A DNA stretch of 64,000 bases from Fennellomyces sp. T-0311 (taxonomy: Eukaryota > Mucoromycota > Mucoromycetes > Mucorales > Lichtheimiaceae), in NCBI GenBank assembly GCA_025266875.1, contig JALLLT010000016.1, positions 434,001 through 498,000 on the forward strand, given 5' to 3'. How positions within the stretch are numbered: the stretch's first letter is position 1; every line of letters starts with the position of its first letter. The notes beneath the pieces are model-generated. The model saw nothing but the letters and a program-made list of their open reading frames with translations, made no database searches and was not told where the DNA came from. Positions 47,013 to 59,288 of the stretch are shown one piece after another. Position numbers and translations under genes: made by a program.

Positions 47013-49169
47013 TTATTGTTGAGGCTGGAAAAATAACCTTTTCTTCTTCTTTTCAGGTGCTGTTTGCGGAGGTGGATCTCTTCTATGGCTTTCTTTTTGT
47101 TGCAACTCTAACGCAAAATGATAGTCCGTGTGCTCTTCTATACTGCTACGGGGTATCTTTTTATAACACTTGTCGCATGTCCAAGTATCAATATCTTCAC
47201 TAGTCTCTGGTTTCTCTTTCTTTTTGGAATAAAAACTCATGATCCCGACTTTCTTTGGTGCCAGGAAAGATGGGTTTCGTGATTGCTCTTTGGCTTCTCT
47301 TTTTTGCGGAACTATGTGTTCAGATGGCAATCGTTTCTGTTGTTGCGCGAAAAGCTTGGTTATACTATGGTTCGTCGCTGACTGGTCTGCAGCGAGACCT
47401 GTCGCTTGTAATGATAATCCAACGCAGGGGGTGACATCCTCCATAGGACCAAGCAGATCGATCGCTTTTTGTGTTAGCTTATCTGTTACCAAGGAGAGTG
47501 AATGGAGGTTTAGAACGATCTCCTGTCATTTGTGGGGTACATCCTTACCAGGGCTTTTCAAATTATCTCGGTTCAACATAGGACATGATTTTGATCTGTA
47601 CGATGTGTCACTTGTTGCTCGAAATGATACCTAAAATCGAACGTTAGTGATTGTAACGAAAGTTTCTCAGCGAACAACGCACTAATAATGTTTTTGGCCA
47701 TGAATGGAAATCTTCAAAGTTGTTCAAAATGCGTGTGTGCAATTCAGCGCTCAAAATCCCCACCCATCGATGCATGTCTTCGGGTGTCTTCGCAGCAGGA
47801 CGGAGAGACTTGGATGCCATAAGTGATTTGGGGGCCTTTGTAACATTCACTTGACGATCGCATTAGTGGTGAGGAAAACTATCTGTAGATCAACGGGCTT
47901 ACCTTCTTCATCATCATTACCACGAACAATATTGTAAATCCATAATCCAGTAGATTGCCCAAACCGCTCTTGTAGGTCTTTCAACTCGTATTGCCTAATA
48001 GTTACAGCGTTTAGAACATATAGAGTATCTCAAGCATTTGATTTATCATTACCAGACGTCTCCAGCCTTCTCAATACCAAGCTCGCTTTCTACTTCGTTG
48101 CCTAGTTTGCCGCCCATATTCCGGATTTTGGTAAATGGGATTTCGCGCATGAAGTCCATAGCAGCCGACTTCCGCAAGATCGTTTGCTTATTGGGCTTGT
48201 TTTTGCTAGAACATAACTTGGCGGCCACCTTAGCATGAGCGATACCTAAAACAAACCTTCCAAGTTTGTAAAGTGGACACAAGGAATGCATAACGAGAGC
48301 GATTACCCGCAGAGCATGTATAATGAAGTTCATCAAATATTTCTTTTCGGATCTGTGCCGCAATCTCTGCACCAACCGCGAGTTGAAGGTCATGCCAAGT
48401 CGTTGGTCCTTCACCAATTGTGATTGCCAAATCTTCCCAATCGATTGGTATGTCACACACCTCAGCATCCACTTTATCCATATACTTGGGCACATAGTCA
48501 CGGATGATTCGTTTGTTTACTTCCGCTGTCATGTCCATGAAGCCTTCATCCAGCCCAATCTTTTGTATGATACTGCAGTGCCGTTGGAAAATGTTGAAAA
48601 TGCGTTTAGATGCCTGTCGATATGGATCTAAGGATACTTTGTGCGTTGCTCGGCTTGGGTTCGGGTAGTAATGCGGCACTTGGTCTGTTGGCCCGTATGT
48701 CGCCACATGAACTAGCGTTATCTCTATCTATAGTTTGAATAAGATGTCCAAACTAATGTATACACACTCAAGAGCATACCCGGACATGCCTTCTTGGCGT
48801 CAGTCGCAGTGGAGTGTCGACCCACACCAAATTCTCTTGCAGCATAATTGACTTTGTGAATTGTGAGCCCATCTCAAAGCAAAAGAAGGAGAAACGGTGG
48901 TACCTGCAATGAGGCCTTGCCATTGCTGAACAGCTACAGGCTTTTCTGATGAGAGGCCTAATCGTACCTCCTCTAAAGCAAAGGTCGGTACAAATCGTTC
49001 CTTAATGAAGTTGTACGTATCTCACGTTACCCACTTGACAGTAAAAGCAATCTGGAAGCCAGTATTAACAAATGAAGCGTCTAGCTTGAGTCCAATTCTA
49101 ACCTAAATCAATATGTATGATGCATCGAGAGCCTTTCAAGCATCGTGGCAGATCGTCAGTTGCCCACAT
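47013..49169 (-). CDS. RAD30: DNA polymerase eta (Rad30), Y-family translesion polymerase
   Basis: Bypasses UV photoproducts during replication. Ten exons: 49169-49103, 49051-49031, 48972-48904, 48851-48780, 48723-48307, 48245-48053, 47994-47903, 47849-47683, 47630-47549, 47482-47013 (549 aa; phases all consistent). Catalytic motifs: IIHIDLDCFYCQVE across exons 1-3 (Asp ~21) and IGLDEGFMDMT (Asp ~135, Glu ~136). Then NYAAREFGVGRH, AHAKVAAKLCSSKNKPNKQT, VSFRATSDTSYRSKSC. The C-terminus has a UBZ zinc finger WTCDKCYKKIPRSSIEEHTD with a second His, and ends in KKKKRLFFQPQQ, a PIP-like motif. Exon 2 is only 21 nt. The usual S-(I/V)-D-E-A motif reads G-L-D-E-G here, with metal-binding residues kept. 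Confidence 0.95.
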
Positions 49170-50564
49170 ATTTTTTCAGAGGTAAAACACGAAACGCGCG
49201 TGCAGGTCGCGGTTTCCAGCGCGACCAATTTTTTAAAACGCGCACCGTTTTGGAGTTTGGTATCCACCGTCAAAGGGGAGACAAAAAGCACCTAGCGTTG
49301 GTGTTCCATCAATCACTCCATGGAGGCAGCGAGTAGGAAGATTTGGTCGTGGGAGCGAGAGAAGGGTGGGATGGGTGAATTGTTGCTAGATACAGCTTTC
49401 GAAACACCACTGACAGCGATATTGAATAACGCTGCTGCGTCACCATCGAAAGTATTCGCATGGTAAAGAGGTGATCTGTAAGAACTTGGACTATCACAAA
49501 AGTACCGCCCAAGTTTATTATTAGCGAACAGCGATTCAATAGAGCAAGCATCAAAAAGACTAACCAATGTTATGTATTGGCGTTTACAATTGAATAGTGG
49601 ACAAGTCAAAAAATACAGGAAAAAGGGTAGGGGCAAGGTAGTACTGCAGGTAGAGTTATATTTATATGTAAGTGATGGCACAAGACTTGGGTAACGCAAT
49701 TGACAACTGTGTTGGTGACAATGACGGTGAAAGAGTACTTCTTGTAAAAGAGTGAACGGTAAGTCACAAAGTTTAAGAGTAAAAAAAAAAGGGCTTGTAG
49801 GTTGAGTGAGTTTACAAAATAATAGATCTTAGCACTTTTGGCTTATTCAGATCAAAAAGATATCAAGGCTTTGCCTAATGTTTATGTGTCAACAATGGGT
49901 ATAAATTAACCGCTTTATTCGCTCCGCAAAATCGAGCTATTATACTAGCTCGGGGATTACACACTGACAACGAAGTAGTGATAAAAGATAAAAAGAAGTT
50001 GAATATATGTGGATAGTATTATAAAAATAAGATAACGAAAAAATTGGATCTGGAAATTGTGGTAGCACAGACCGACTTTACTCGTTTCAACGGTATCATG
50101 CTCGCATGACTCAAGAGCCTGCCTCAGTTTTGAGTTCGCGTCTCTAGCATGCTTCTTGATTCGACTGTTGACTGCTCGATACGCGCCATGAAAAGTCAGT
50201 GTTGCTATCGATTGCTGAAAGTGTCAAGATGTTGCAAGCTTTCGACGCAGGATAAAGTGTCGCATCTCCCTCGTCCTTGACTCTTTATTCCTCCTGTTGC
50301 CGTCATCCTTCTCCTTGTCGCATTCGCGTCGCTTGGTATGCCTTGCTTTGAATGTCGCAGCCGTTTTTATTGATGATATATATTTTTTTCCGCTTTGGAT
50401 GGGCTTGTTGTCTGTTGGGACGGTTGTTGCTCAGGTGATGATGGAGATGTGTACCTTCGTCCACCGCTCATCACAGTGTCAAAGGTAGTGGTAACCGCGG
50501 TTTCCGCGACAGCTATCCCTGATCAATCCAAATGACACCCAGCGGTTTCTGGCTGTCGAAGCTG
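49170..50564. other. intergenic, no gene assigned
   Basis: Contains a poly-A run (~49782-49791) and AT-rich sequence. Frames at 49699-49309 (minus) and 50297-50488 (plus) show no domain. Includes the Pol eta promoter at the left edge. Confidence 0.45.
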
Positions 50565-53500
50565 TCAATGATCGTCTTTTCGATATGTTGCTATAAACAC
50601 AGTGATAAGCATACATATAAGCGCCTTTGATCCAAACACTCTACCTGTTCTATTGTTTCTTGAGGCCGAAACATCTTGTTCGATTTTGAGGCTTGCACTT
50701 GAAACAACTTGGCACGCAAGTCCGCCTGTGGTAACGTGAACGAGAAAAAAGTAAGAGACTCGGTAAGGTACTGTGAGAATCCGATATAGCTTACATAATT
50801 TCGGTAGCAAGTTCACGTCTATTTATACTTTTGAAGAGGCACTAGTAATTGTAAACCCCTGCTGTGCACCGATTGATGATTGATAAGCACTTTATCGATG
50901 GAGTTTCTAGTATCGTCGTACAAGTTCGACTTGGATACTACAGCACTACCTTCCTTTGCTTCAATGAGATGCCTTTTTCAAAATTCCCGGACAGTTCTTT
51001 GCACCGCCAGCAGCTTCGCGTAAACATCACGATAGCAATCCTTCTTGTCCTTGTTTTTTTTCCGTTTCGGAATGTACGAATCAGGTCTGCACGTCGGATC
51101 TCGTACATATTGCATTTCTTACGCACCGATGTGAGCTCGGCCTGTAGCTTCTTGACCTGCTTCTTCTTCTCCAGAAGTTGTTGGTTGAGATTTTGATCGG
51201 TGCTAGCCCTTCTCGACCCAGATTCTGTTGCTGGAGGATGCAGCCTTTTCTGCCCAGCTGCCTTGATCGCCTTCTTCTTTTTCCGCTTTCGAACCTTCTT
51301 GGCTTTTCCCTTGCCAGCCTTGTTCTTTGCTGTAGGGGGCGTCACCACAGCCCTATCCTTTCCTTTGCGAACAGGAACCACTTCGTCCGCACCGGAACCG
51401 GAGGAGCCAGATTCTTCATATTGATCGGCGGACTGGACGATGTTTGCTTAGCTGGTATCGTCCGTGTCGATGGTCTTGCGACAACCACAAAGCACCCGAA
51501 TCCGATACTTGTTAACGTAGGTCAAACGGTACTTGAAGACAAGGTCCTTTGTTTAGAGAGTTTACGCTATCTTGGTGAGCGGAAAAAAGCACCGAAAACG
51601 TCTTCGTGCCTCTCTGACAGGCCCGCCTCCCGTTTGCTCGTGACTTCCCCTTGGCTTTGGTAGATGGGATTGTGTACGTATAGGAGAATAATATGTAAAG
51701 CACATCTGCTTTAATATGGATGGAGTGATCTTTGCAGTCGACTTCTGGGGCGATCGTCCAGATGTTCTGTTGCGGGACAACCAATTTAACGACAGCGTTT
51801 GTGATGTCGTATTTAGGAAACAATACCCACATGAAAAGATTGTGCCACATATATCACTCGGAAGCAAATAGTAGCCCTAGAATGTCAATACGCCAATGTA
51901 CCCTGATAATTATAGACATCCCCACCATATTCCCAATTGAGATACCAGCAATACTCCATTTCCGGTAACCCCTCGCCTCGGCAATAGATATAAATACTCA
52001 TTGTAATCCCACGTTGAAAGGAGAGAAAATAGAAACCCGAGTCTTACAGGATACGCGCTTTCTGATTGTGTACTCCCAAATTCTTCATGTGATATAAGCC
52101 AAAGGAACGCATTCATGCACTGACAGAACATTCGCTTCGTGGTCATTGCTTTTTTCCGCGCTATTGTGTTGATCTGGTTTGGGGTGGTAGTATGGTCGAA
52201 CTGCGTTGGCGATTTTGGCAGCAGCCTAACACTGCTTATCTGTCAGGTCGCTCCCTTTGTAGGCTGCATCGCGAATTGCTCTAGCAACACCTGCTTGGAG
52301 TGGTGAACGGGGCACGTTTGATAATGGCTACCAGTACTCGAACTTGACGGGTGGTAACTTCCTTTTCTTGAACAAATACGGCAGGCACTTCCACTTCTTC
52401 CTCGCCGGCATCGTTGGTTTTTGTACAAATCGGATTGCCCTTGTCAAACTTCATGGAAAGAGTGCGCTCCTATTTGCGCTTCTATTTGCGCTTTTCTTTA
52501 TTGGCTTCCTCTTGGCTACTAGGAGCTTTTGATGAACGGGTCAGCTCGTCGAGCTTTTAGAATAACTCTGTTAGTGCGAAAAAGTAAGCACACAAAAATT
52601 TTGTCCGTTTACCTTCGCGACCAGTTGTTTAGCTTTTCGAATAGCATTTTGATTACAGCGTCATCTTTTCCGCGAACAATCGAATTCTCAAGTTCTTTCC
52701 GGTGGTAATCTGTCTTGTTCTTAACATGTGCTATGCTGATATGCCGATCTACGGGATTGCTGGCTTCTGTCTCCTCCTTTTCTTTTCTTCTCAGCTTCAA
52801 TCCGCGCGAGATAACCATGGGCGCGATCTAGGACGGGTCTCAGCCAAACGAGAACAGTTGTTTGGACTCGGAGATCTCTGCCGCGGTGCTTCCGCGGCAA
52901 GAGGTTGTGTGCGGCATCTTTGAACTCCCGCAGAGCATTGTTTATGGCATGATTGAAGGCAAAGTCATCCTGGCTGGCGACAACGCCAGTATCTGCGATT
53001 GCCTTGCGTGATTCATGAAAGATGAATGATTCCATCTGTTCATTCACACTTGAACCGACACACCCTAAGCATAAAACATAACACGTTAAGTGATAGAAAC
53101 GGGAGGCTTACACTGCGATGACGTACCCTGACAGTATGTTCGAGAAAGGTTCAAACTGATACACGTGGGCATCTTTCAAATTGTCCAGATCTGGCGGTAC
53201 GGGTGACACATGGACAGCCGTTTTCGCCTCTGGTCCGCAACTAAAACCAGGTACCAGAGCTTGGATATCGAAAATCGTGTCGTCGACAACAGTACCGCAC
53301 AGTCGGGCCATTCTTCCGCTGGCGATCATACCAGTCAAAGCTGATGCCCCGTTCGAAAGCTGTGCCATATACCGACTGACGCGCAATTTCTTGTTCTCCA
53401 ATCGGTTCAAGAAACCATCGTAGACGATTTCCTCTCGTAAAATAGACCGCAATGAAAACGTCATAGTTTCTGTGGAGGTTACTGTTTTGCGTATTGAAGT

Positions 53501-54530
53501 GTCCGTATTCTCGACCGCTTGGCTACCTTCGTCGTCGGTTTCTTGGTCATCGTTGTTTTTGACTTCTTGACCGCTTTCCTGATCACCATGACTTCGTCCC
53601 ACGTACATGAATCCAAGATACTCTGCACTTCCTCCTACAGCCCATATCCTTCACTTTTGAGGTAATGAAATCCGCCGTAATCCTTATAATATTGTATCCG
53701 GTTAACGAACCATGTAGGAGCCATGTCCATGGGATGCCGTTTTAGGGTGGCTGCTTGGATCTAGTCATTGATGCAACGAACGTTTTTTCTTTTATCGTGC
53801 TTTTGGTGCAGCTTTTCTAGCATCTTGACAGCTTTTTGCTTGCTTTCCGCTCCTTTAAATGCCTCTTCAATCTCTTGACGATGGAACCGCCTGACCCCGG
53901 CCTCAAACTCGCTGATGATCTGGTCTCGCGTAATACCTGTCTGAGGTATTGTCGTCTCTTCGTTGTCCACATAATCCTCATCATGGTCTGTAATTGTGGC
54001 TACCGTAGACGATGGTGGAGCTGATGAAGGCGTTGGATGTTACTTTAACGGCTTCGGAGGCTTCAAAAAAGTTGAAACGAATATATCATGACTTTAAAAT
54101 GGTTACTCAAAAGCCAACCTTGTATCGGGCAAGTCGCAAAGTTGAAACCATTTAGTCTTCTCGTCAAGGTATGGGTCAGTATGTTGTAGCACATCAACAG
54201 TTATCTTGCCAGTTGGATTGGTTTGTCACCTGCGCATATTTTCTGGTGGAAAAGTAGAAAACACGCAGATCCTTTTGATAAGCAATGACAATGAGGAACA
54301 TCAATCCCTTTTGCTTTAGTTGGTGGTGCGGTTTCCAAGAGAATGGTATGTTCAGAGTCGCCGGAAAGCAGCCGTGTCAATACCGTGGATTGGAGAATAT
54401 CCATTCCGCTTCTTTTAAGGACCTTGGTCGTTTTGCACAGGTTCTCGGCACCGGGAGTAAAGTCAAGCAGACCACTGAAGGCGTTCTCGAGCCGGTTGGC
54501 AGAGATGGATGGTGATTCGACCTGCACCTC
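50565..54530 (-). pseudogene. row of broken minus-strand ORFs of probable mobile-element origin
   Basis: On the minus strand, right to left: an ORF at 54527-54201; 53970-53761 (ITRDQIISEFEAGVRRFHRQ); 53608-53108 (acidic linker, then FSLRSILREEIVYDGFLNRL and ARLCGTVVDDTIFDIQALVP); 53047-52721 (AINNALREFKDAAHNLLPRK); a Cys/His segment near 52400-52250 (ACRICSRKGS ... HYQTCPVHHSK, zinc-knuckle-like); and 51381-50938 (Lys-rich, then a coiled coil QQLLEKKKQVKKLQAELTSV). Order and strand suggest one long protein of the kind repeated in Mucoromycota genomes, but frames do not join cleanly. I cannot name a transposase family. It might instead be a multi-exon gene that I failed to splice. Confidence 0.4.
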
Positions 54531-55967
54531 TTACGAATGGCCAAAGACCTTCTGTACGAGCTTAGGATTCATACTTGGAAAGAATGTGGTAGAGTATAAA
54601 ATGCGAAACGCGAAAAAGGAGAGTCGATGCAAGCACGCAATCGGGCGCGTATTTTATTCGGCACTTCCTTGTTAAGTTAGGCTAATGTTGACGTCAGAGC
54701 ATTGTCATTTTCATTCGTAGTATCTATCATTAATATTAACCCTATTGACCATGGCTATTGTTTCAGTATGCGAACGAAGCACACGCTTCATGTGTGTTAC
54801 GTACCGATCAACTGTTTCTGTGCATGAATGTTATCCGCAACCAATGATATGCATAGACTGCGCAACCCACCAGCTTCCGTTATAAGTAGAATATCTCGCA
54901 GTTACTTTTGTGAAATGGTCTTAAAAAGTGGGAAAGACATCCATCCAGCCGTAGTACCGGACGCTATAGGCTTTTTCACACTTCGTTAGGAAGCCCAAAA
55001 AGTGTTTTCGAACGGAGTATAAATATATTGCCTTATTTGCCATTGACTGGCCCACAGTTCAGAAGCGATAGGAGGCACTCGATGTTTAAGCCTTCTTATT
55101 ATGGTTAATGTAAGGGAAACGTAACGAATTGGGTGTTCTATATAAAGGGTAAGAAACCAGAGAGCGTCTGTGATCCTAAACATCGGCATGATTATTACAA
55201 AAGCACCTATCTGTATGATAAGTATCCGTGTTGTCCTTTAGGCATGGTAGATGATACAAGGCGTGTACGTAGAATAGTTGAATTGTGATTATCGAGCCCT
55301 TATATAAAGCTAGTTTATATACCTTTCCCTTTCTCAACATAAGGTTGACCCTCCTAACAAAACTCATTCCTCAGCAAGTCCTTCTTCGTATTGATAAGCC
55401 TTAAATCAGCCTCACTCATTCAAAGAAGTATTAAATTATTGCGGCCTGCGGCTCAGCTCCGTATCTCACCCAGCCTTCCTTTGTATCATTTTTCGCACAC
55501 GTTTTTCCGTCATATTTTCGACTCGTTTTCTTGAATAGAATGCTGTACATCTTTCATTTACTGCGGTTCAATTGTTTAGACTGATACTCTGATTTTTATT
55601 ATGAAAGTTGCTTCAGCGATTGCGATCTGTCAAAAGCTTCCGCGCTACCGCGCGCTTTGTGTGCCCAATTTGGAAAGATGCATACTGGATTCAGGTCCGC
55701 TCGTGGTTGAGGACTCGCGTCCTGGACGCACAAGTCCGCTTTTTATGCCCTTCATTGTTGCAGGATTCCGTGCCAATGGGGAAACACTCGCCGTACTTAT
55801 CTGATTGGAAAACAGATATGTTCCGGGATCCAAGTTGTCTGATTTTGCAGCGTAAGTGTAATACCAGTTGTACAAGATATACATACTTACTATGTACCTT
55901 TTGAACTTCCAGTAACCTAGAAAGATCTATTGACAATTCCCACCACCAGAGGATCTCACCTTGTCGA
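54531..55967. other. intergenic or decayed sequence, nothing recognised
   Basis: Overlapping open frames exist at 55601-55904 on the plus strand (e.g. KSFRATARFVCPIWKDAYWI). They may be an upstream part of the GCR1_C-type ORF, but I could not connect them. Confidence 0.35.
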
Positions 55968-56606
55968 GAGCAATGCCACACTTGCATACGGACCTTCAAC
56001 AGATGTACGTGGATATGTCTCAACGACTGAATCGCATTGCCGAGTCACTCGAAAAGCATACGCACGTATTCGACCAGTTCATGGGTGACCTTGCAAATGG
56101 ATGTCTCACGATCTCGGTGCAATGGACACCATCCACTTCCACAACTGTCTCTACTTGACGTCCTTCCCACCTGCTCCCACAACACCGTTCACTTCCACTG
56201 CTGCTGCTGCTTCGTCCTTTATCGATACCTCTTCCACCCCCTGCCACCATTCTACAGAATAAGCGATGGCGAGAAGACTGTACAGGATCCTTGGCGTGAA
56301 TATCACGATGGTTTGTCCGGTCATCCTGCTATCAAGGATCTGGAGCTTCAGTGGGGTACTGCATGGCGAAAGGATCAAATGAAGAAGTTCAGTCGGAGAA
56401 AGCGCGTTGTCGACGGGGTCAAAGCATTCATCGAGCACCACGGCTTGCAGCAACAGGAAACAGCTAATGTGTTGGATATGGTTGAGTACTGGCACACGCA
56501 CCCAAAGGCTGAGTGGTGCCACCGTGGGCTGATTAAGGAGAAATCCTTGAACTGGATGGGTGACAATAAAGAGACATGGCAAAATGTAGAGATGCCTCCT
56601 CTTTAA
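55968..56606 (+). pseudogene. GCR1_C-domain protein, frame-broken; possible Crypton-type remnant
   Basis: The sense runs through three frames: AMPHLHTDLQQMYVDMSQRL with a coiled coil up to ~56157, a Pro/Ser/Thr/Ala linker (SFPPAPTTPFTSTAAAASSF) at ~56158-56260, and from ~56258 YRISDGEKTVQDPWREYHDG followed by HPAIKDLELQWGTAWRKDQM and KKFSRRKRVVDGVKAFIEHH up to the stop at 56604-56606. The last block matches the GCR1 C-terminal DNA-binding domain (DxWREY...G.P.i..LE..WG..WR). Two shifts of one base each are needed; no clean GT-AG introns explain them. GCR1_C domains occur in fungal transcription factors and in Crypton recombinase elements; no recombinase is visible here. Confidence 0.65.
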
Positions 56607-57141
56607 AAATATTTTTTCGCAGCGTTCTCGTTCATACAATAATAAAAAAAGCGCGTACTACGAACACAATATGAAGTTCACTCAATACATTCAACGAATG
56701 ACAGGATAAAATTAGATGTATCCCCTTTACGATGGCCATCCCAAGATGGATCGATCAACCTCTTCTTCAAATGCATAAAAATATAAGCGTGTCCAACACG
56801 TAAAATTGTTCAGGACATGGTGACAAAATATACCAGCATATGCCAAAATATGCGTTGGTTTTTCCTCTGATAAAATGGCACAGGGCTGATTGTAGGGATG
56901 GCACGCTTCTTGGAGCTTTTCTTCGTTAATTTGTACCATTTGCAAAATTTCTAACAGGAAGGCCATCATTCACGTTTTACTACATCGTGCGCCAATGGGA
57001 TTTAAAGATGCCAATGGCGCAGAAAGATAAAAAGACGCTAATGGTGCAGAAAAGTAAAAAAAAAAAGATATGCATTCTTTTATACTGCTTTTTTTACGGT
57101 TATCTTTTTTCTACATTCTTCATTCTCCATCGGTTGCCGTT
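56607..57141. other. short intergenic stretch, no gene assigned
   Basis: A minus-strand frame at 56969-56727 (80 codons) is open but unrecognised. The right part holds a two-unit tandem repeat and the 3' flank of the Arc1-like gene. Confidence 0.4.
57007..57060. repeat. two tandem 27-nt units
   Basis: Unit 1 (57007-57033) begins GATGCCAATGGCGCAGAAAG, unit 2 (57034-57060) GACGCTAATGGTGCAGAAAA; both end in TAAAAA. They are imperfect direct copies just downstream of the Arc1-like stop. Confidence 0.8.
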
Positions 57142-58770
57142 TTATTTGATACCACCGCCCTGAACAGTGGCGACCTGGCACTGGACGGGACCAGAGGCGG
57201 TCTTGATAAGGAAGGGCTTGTCTTGGTAATAAGCAATCTTATCATCCTTGGTGTTGAAGTCGGGTTGGACAGCCTCAAAATATTTCTTCTTGGGTGGCAG
57301 CACCTTCTCAGGCTCACCTTCCAAGCCTTCAATGTAGATTCTGTCGCCAGGCTTGACCTTGCTGGTATCAACAGGCGACAGCAATTCAACCTTGCTGCCA
57401 TCAGGGGCAGTAGCGCACAAGACCATACCCTCGGACTTGATACCACGCATGCTAGCAGGCTTCAGGTTGGCCATGACAATTACCCACCGGTTCTAGATTC
57501 GCAACAGTCAGCCCTTGGTGTTCTGTAGAGGTATAGTAATCACTGACCTGCATCTCTTCGACAGGATACCACTTGACAAGGCCAGAGACAATGGTGCGGT
57601 ACACGCCCTCACCATCACCACAATCAATTTCTTCAACGTACAAGGCATCAGCGGCTTCGTGCTTCTTGCATGATCGGATATAACCAACACGGATGTCCAG
57701 GCGGGTAAAGGGGGGCTGTTCAGGGGCAGCAGGGGCAGCAGCTGTCGAATTATACTCGTTACTTTCTGTTTGCTGACAAACATATCATTCAAAAACTTAC
57801 GCTTCTTTTCCTTCTTTTCCTTCTTATCTTTCTTGTCCTTCTTCTTGTCCTTCTTGCCACCTTCTTCGGCCTTATCACCCTTCTTCTCATCCTTCTTGTC
57901 ACCCTTCTTTTCGTCCTTTTTATCACTCTTCTTGTCCTTCTTCTTGTCCTTCTACAATGCGGTGTTACTAAACTTGATCTCATTACCGTCCCAAACAGAA
58001 ACACATACTGGCGCGGCAACAGCGGGCTCAGGGACATCGTTGAGGTTGATCTCCAAAGGTGCAAAGTCCTTTGTCAAGTTGTTCTTGATAACGACAATGT
58101 TCTGAATCAAATCGAACCATCGCAAAACGTTGGGGGTTGTAGTGACGCGAAGGTTTTTCTGTCCCATATATTTGTCAGAATATCCGAGACGGCCGTTGCT
58201 TCAAGTCTAAACTTACAGAAACCTGGTGAACGTGGGCAAAAGCAATCAGATCAGCAAGCGAGAGCTGGTTGCTAACCAAGAAGGTGCGGGCAGTCAAATG
58301 ACCGTTCAATTTCTAGAAAACGTTGTCAATCATAATCGTGTGCAGGATAGCGCATAATAGAAATATACCTGAAGACCAGCGTGAACTTCCTTGGAAGCAG
58401 CACTCTTGAATGTAGTGATGGCCCAGTTTGACCATTCCTCAACCTTATCTTTATTTCAGCATACTCGCTTTTATTTTTTCGAAAAGAAAAAAACGCGTTA
58501 CCTCGGCCTGATTTTCTTTACCATCACCCAAAAGTTCAGGTTGGGTCTTGGATACGAGATATTTACAAATGGTGGCAACGCCATCGACCTTTTCGCCAGA
58601 TACCTTTAAATCTGTTTTAGTACTCTCTCTCGTTCATGCAGTGAAATGACTACCTCCAGAGCGGCATCTGTACCGGTTTCAAGCTTAGCAACACCTTCAG
58701 CCTTGGTGTACTTGTAGACAAGCACGACCTCCTTGGCCGCATTCTCGGGTACTCGTAAAACAGCAGCCAT
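57142..58770 (-). CDS. ARC1: Arc1/AIMP1-like tRNA-binding cofactor of aminoacyl-tRNA synthetases
   Basis: Binds tRNA and docks synthetases (in yeast MetRS and GluRS). Eight exons: 58770-58654, 58603-58502, 58443-58369, 58312-58217, 58158-58009, 57951-57801, 57741-57548, 57492-57142 (411 aa). Residues ~1-180 form a GST-C-like domain: VEEWSNWAITTFKSAASKEV and LTARTFLVSNQLSLADLIAF, then LRVTTTPNVLRWFDLIQ. A ~50-residue linker is almost only Lys, Asp and Glu (KDKKKDKKSDKKDEKK...). The C-terminal EMAP-II/tRNA-binding OB domain has FTRLDIRVGYIRSCKKHEAA, ALYVEEIDCGDGEGVYRTIV, SGLVKW and MANLKPASMRGIKSEGMVLC. The sixth intron is set at 59 nt (57800-57742); a 35-nt alternative adds eight residues. Divergent from CWH43 with 518 bp between starts. 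Confidence 0.93.
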
Positions 58771-59288
58771 TTTGAACTAAGGAAAAAAACGCGGGGTCTT
58801 CGACCAGTGGCGTGAGCCTTTGAGTCAGAATGTGGCTTGGCCAAGTAATGCAACAATCTCCATTGCACAACGATTTGAAAGTAGGCGTATAGCAAGGCAG
58901 TAACGCGGTCAATTGATAAAAGCACTGAAAATATCGTTTTTACATTGGGTGCACGTATAAACTCTACTCAATCCAAGTGCTGTTTGTTGCTTCGATACAA
59001 ATTACTGGACATACTATCGTCATGGAGACCATCCATAATTGATGCCTGTCAATATTTAATTCCGGGTAGACTTGAGTAACGGATTGACAGGACCCTGGGC
59101 GATAATCATACGATGAAACTCGGTATTATGCGAGGCAGGCCGAGCGAGGTATCAAAATAGGAAGAACGGAGCGTGCCCAGCTGTTGAATTACGCTGACTG
59201 TTAAATTATTGTGGAAGCTCTCTTTCACCCCCCTCGTTTTTTAACCTTTCCACTTTTCAAGGGGATCCCGCGCCTTTCTTTTCTTCTA
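58771..59288. promoter_or_regulatory. shared upstream region of the divergent Arc1-like and CWH43 genes
   Basis: 518 bp between two opposite start codons with no credible frame, so both promoters must lie here. No specific core element was identified by eye. Confidence 0.45.

Noticed and set aside
57742..57800. 35-nt intron ending at 57766 in the Arc1-like gene
   Set aside because: A 59-nt intron with an acceptor at 57742 keeps the frame and fits the intron sizes of the region better; kept only as an alternative.
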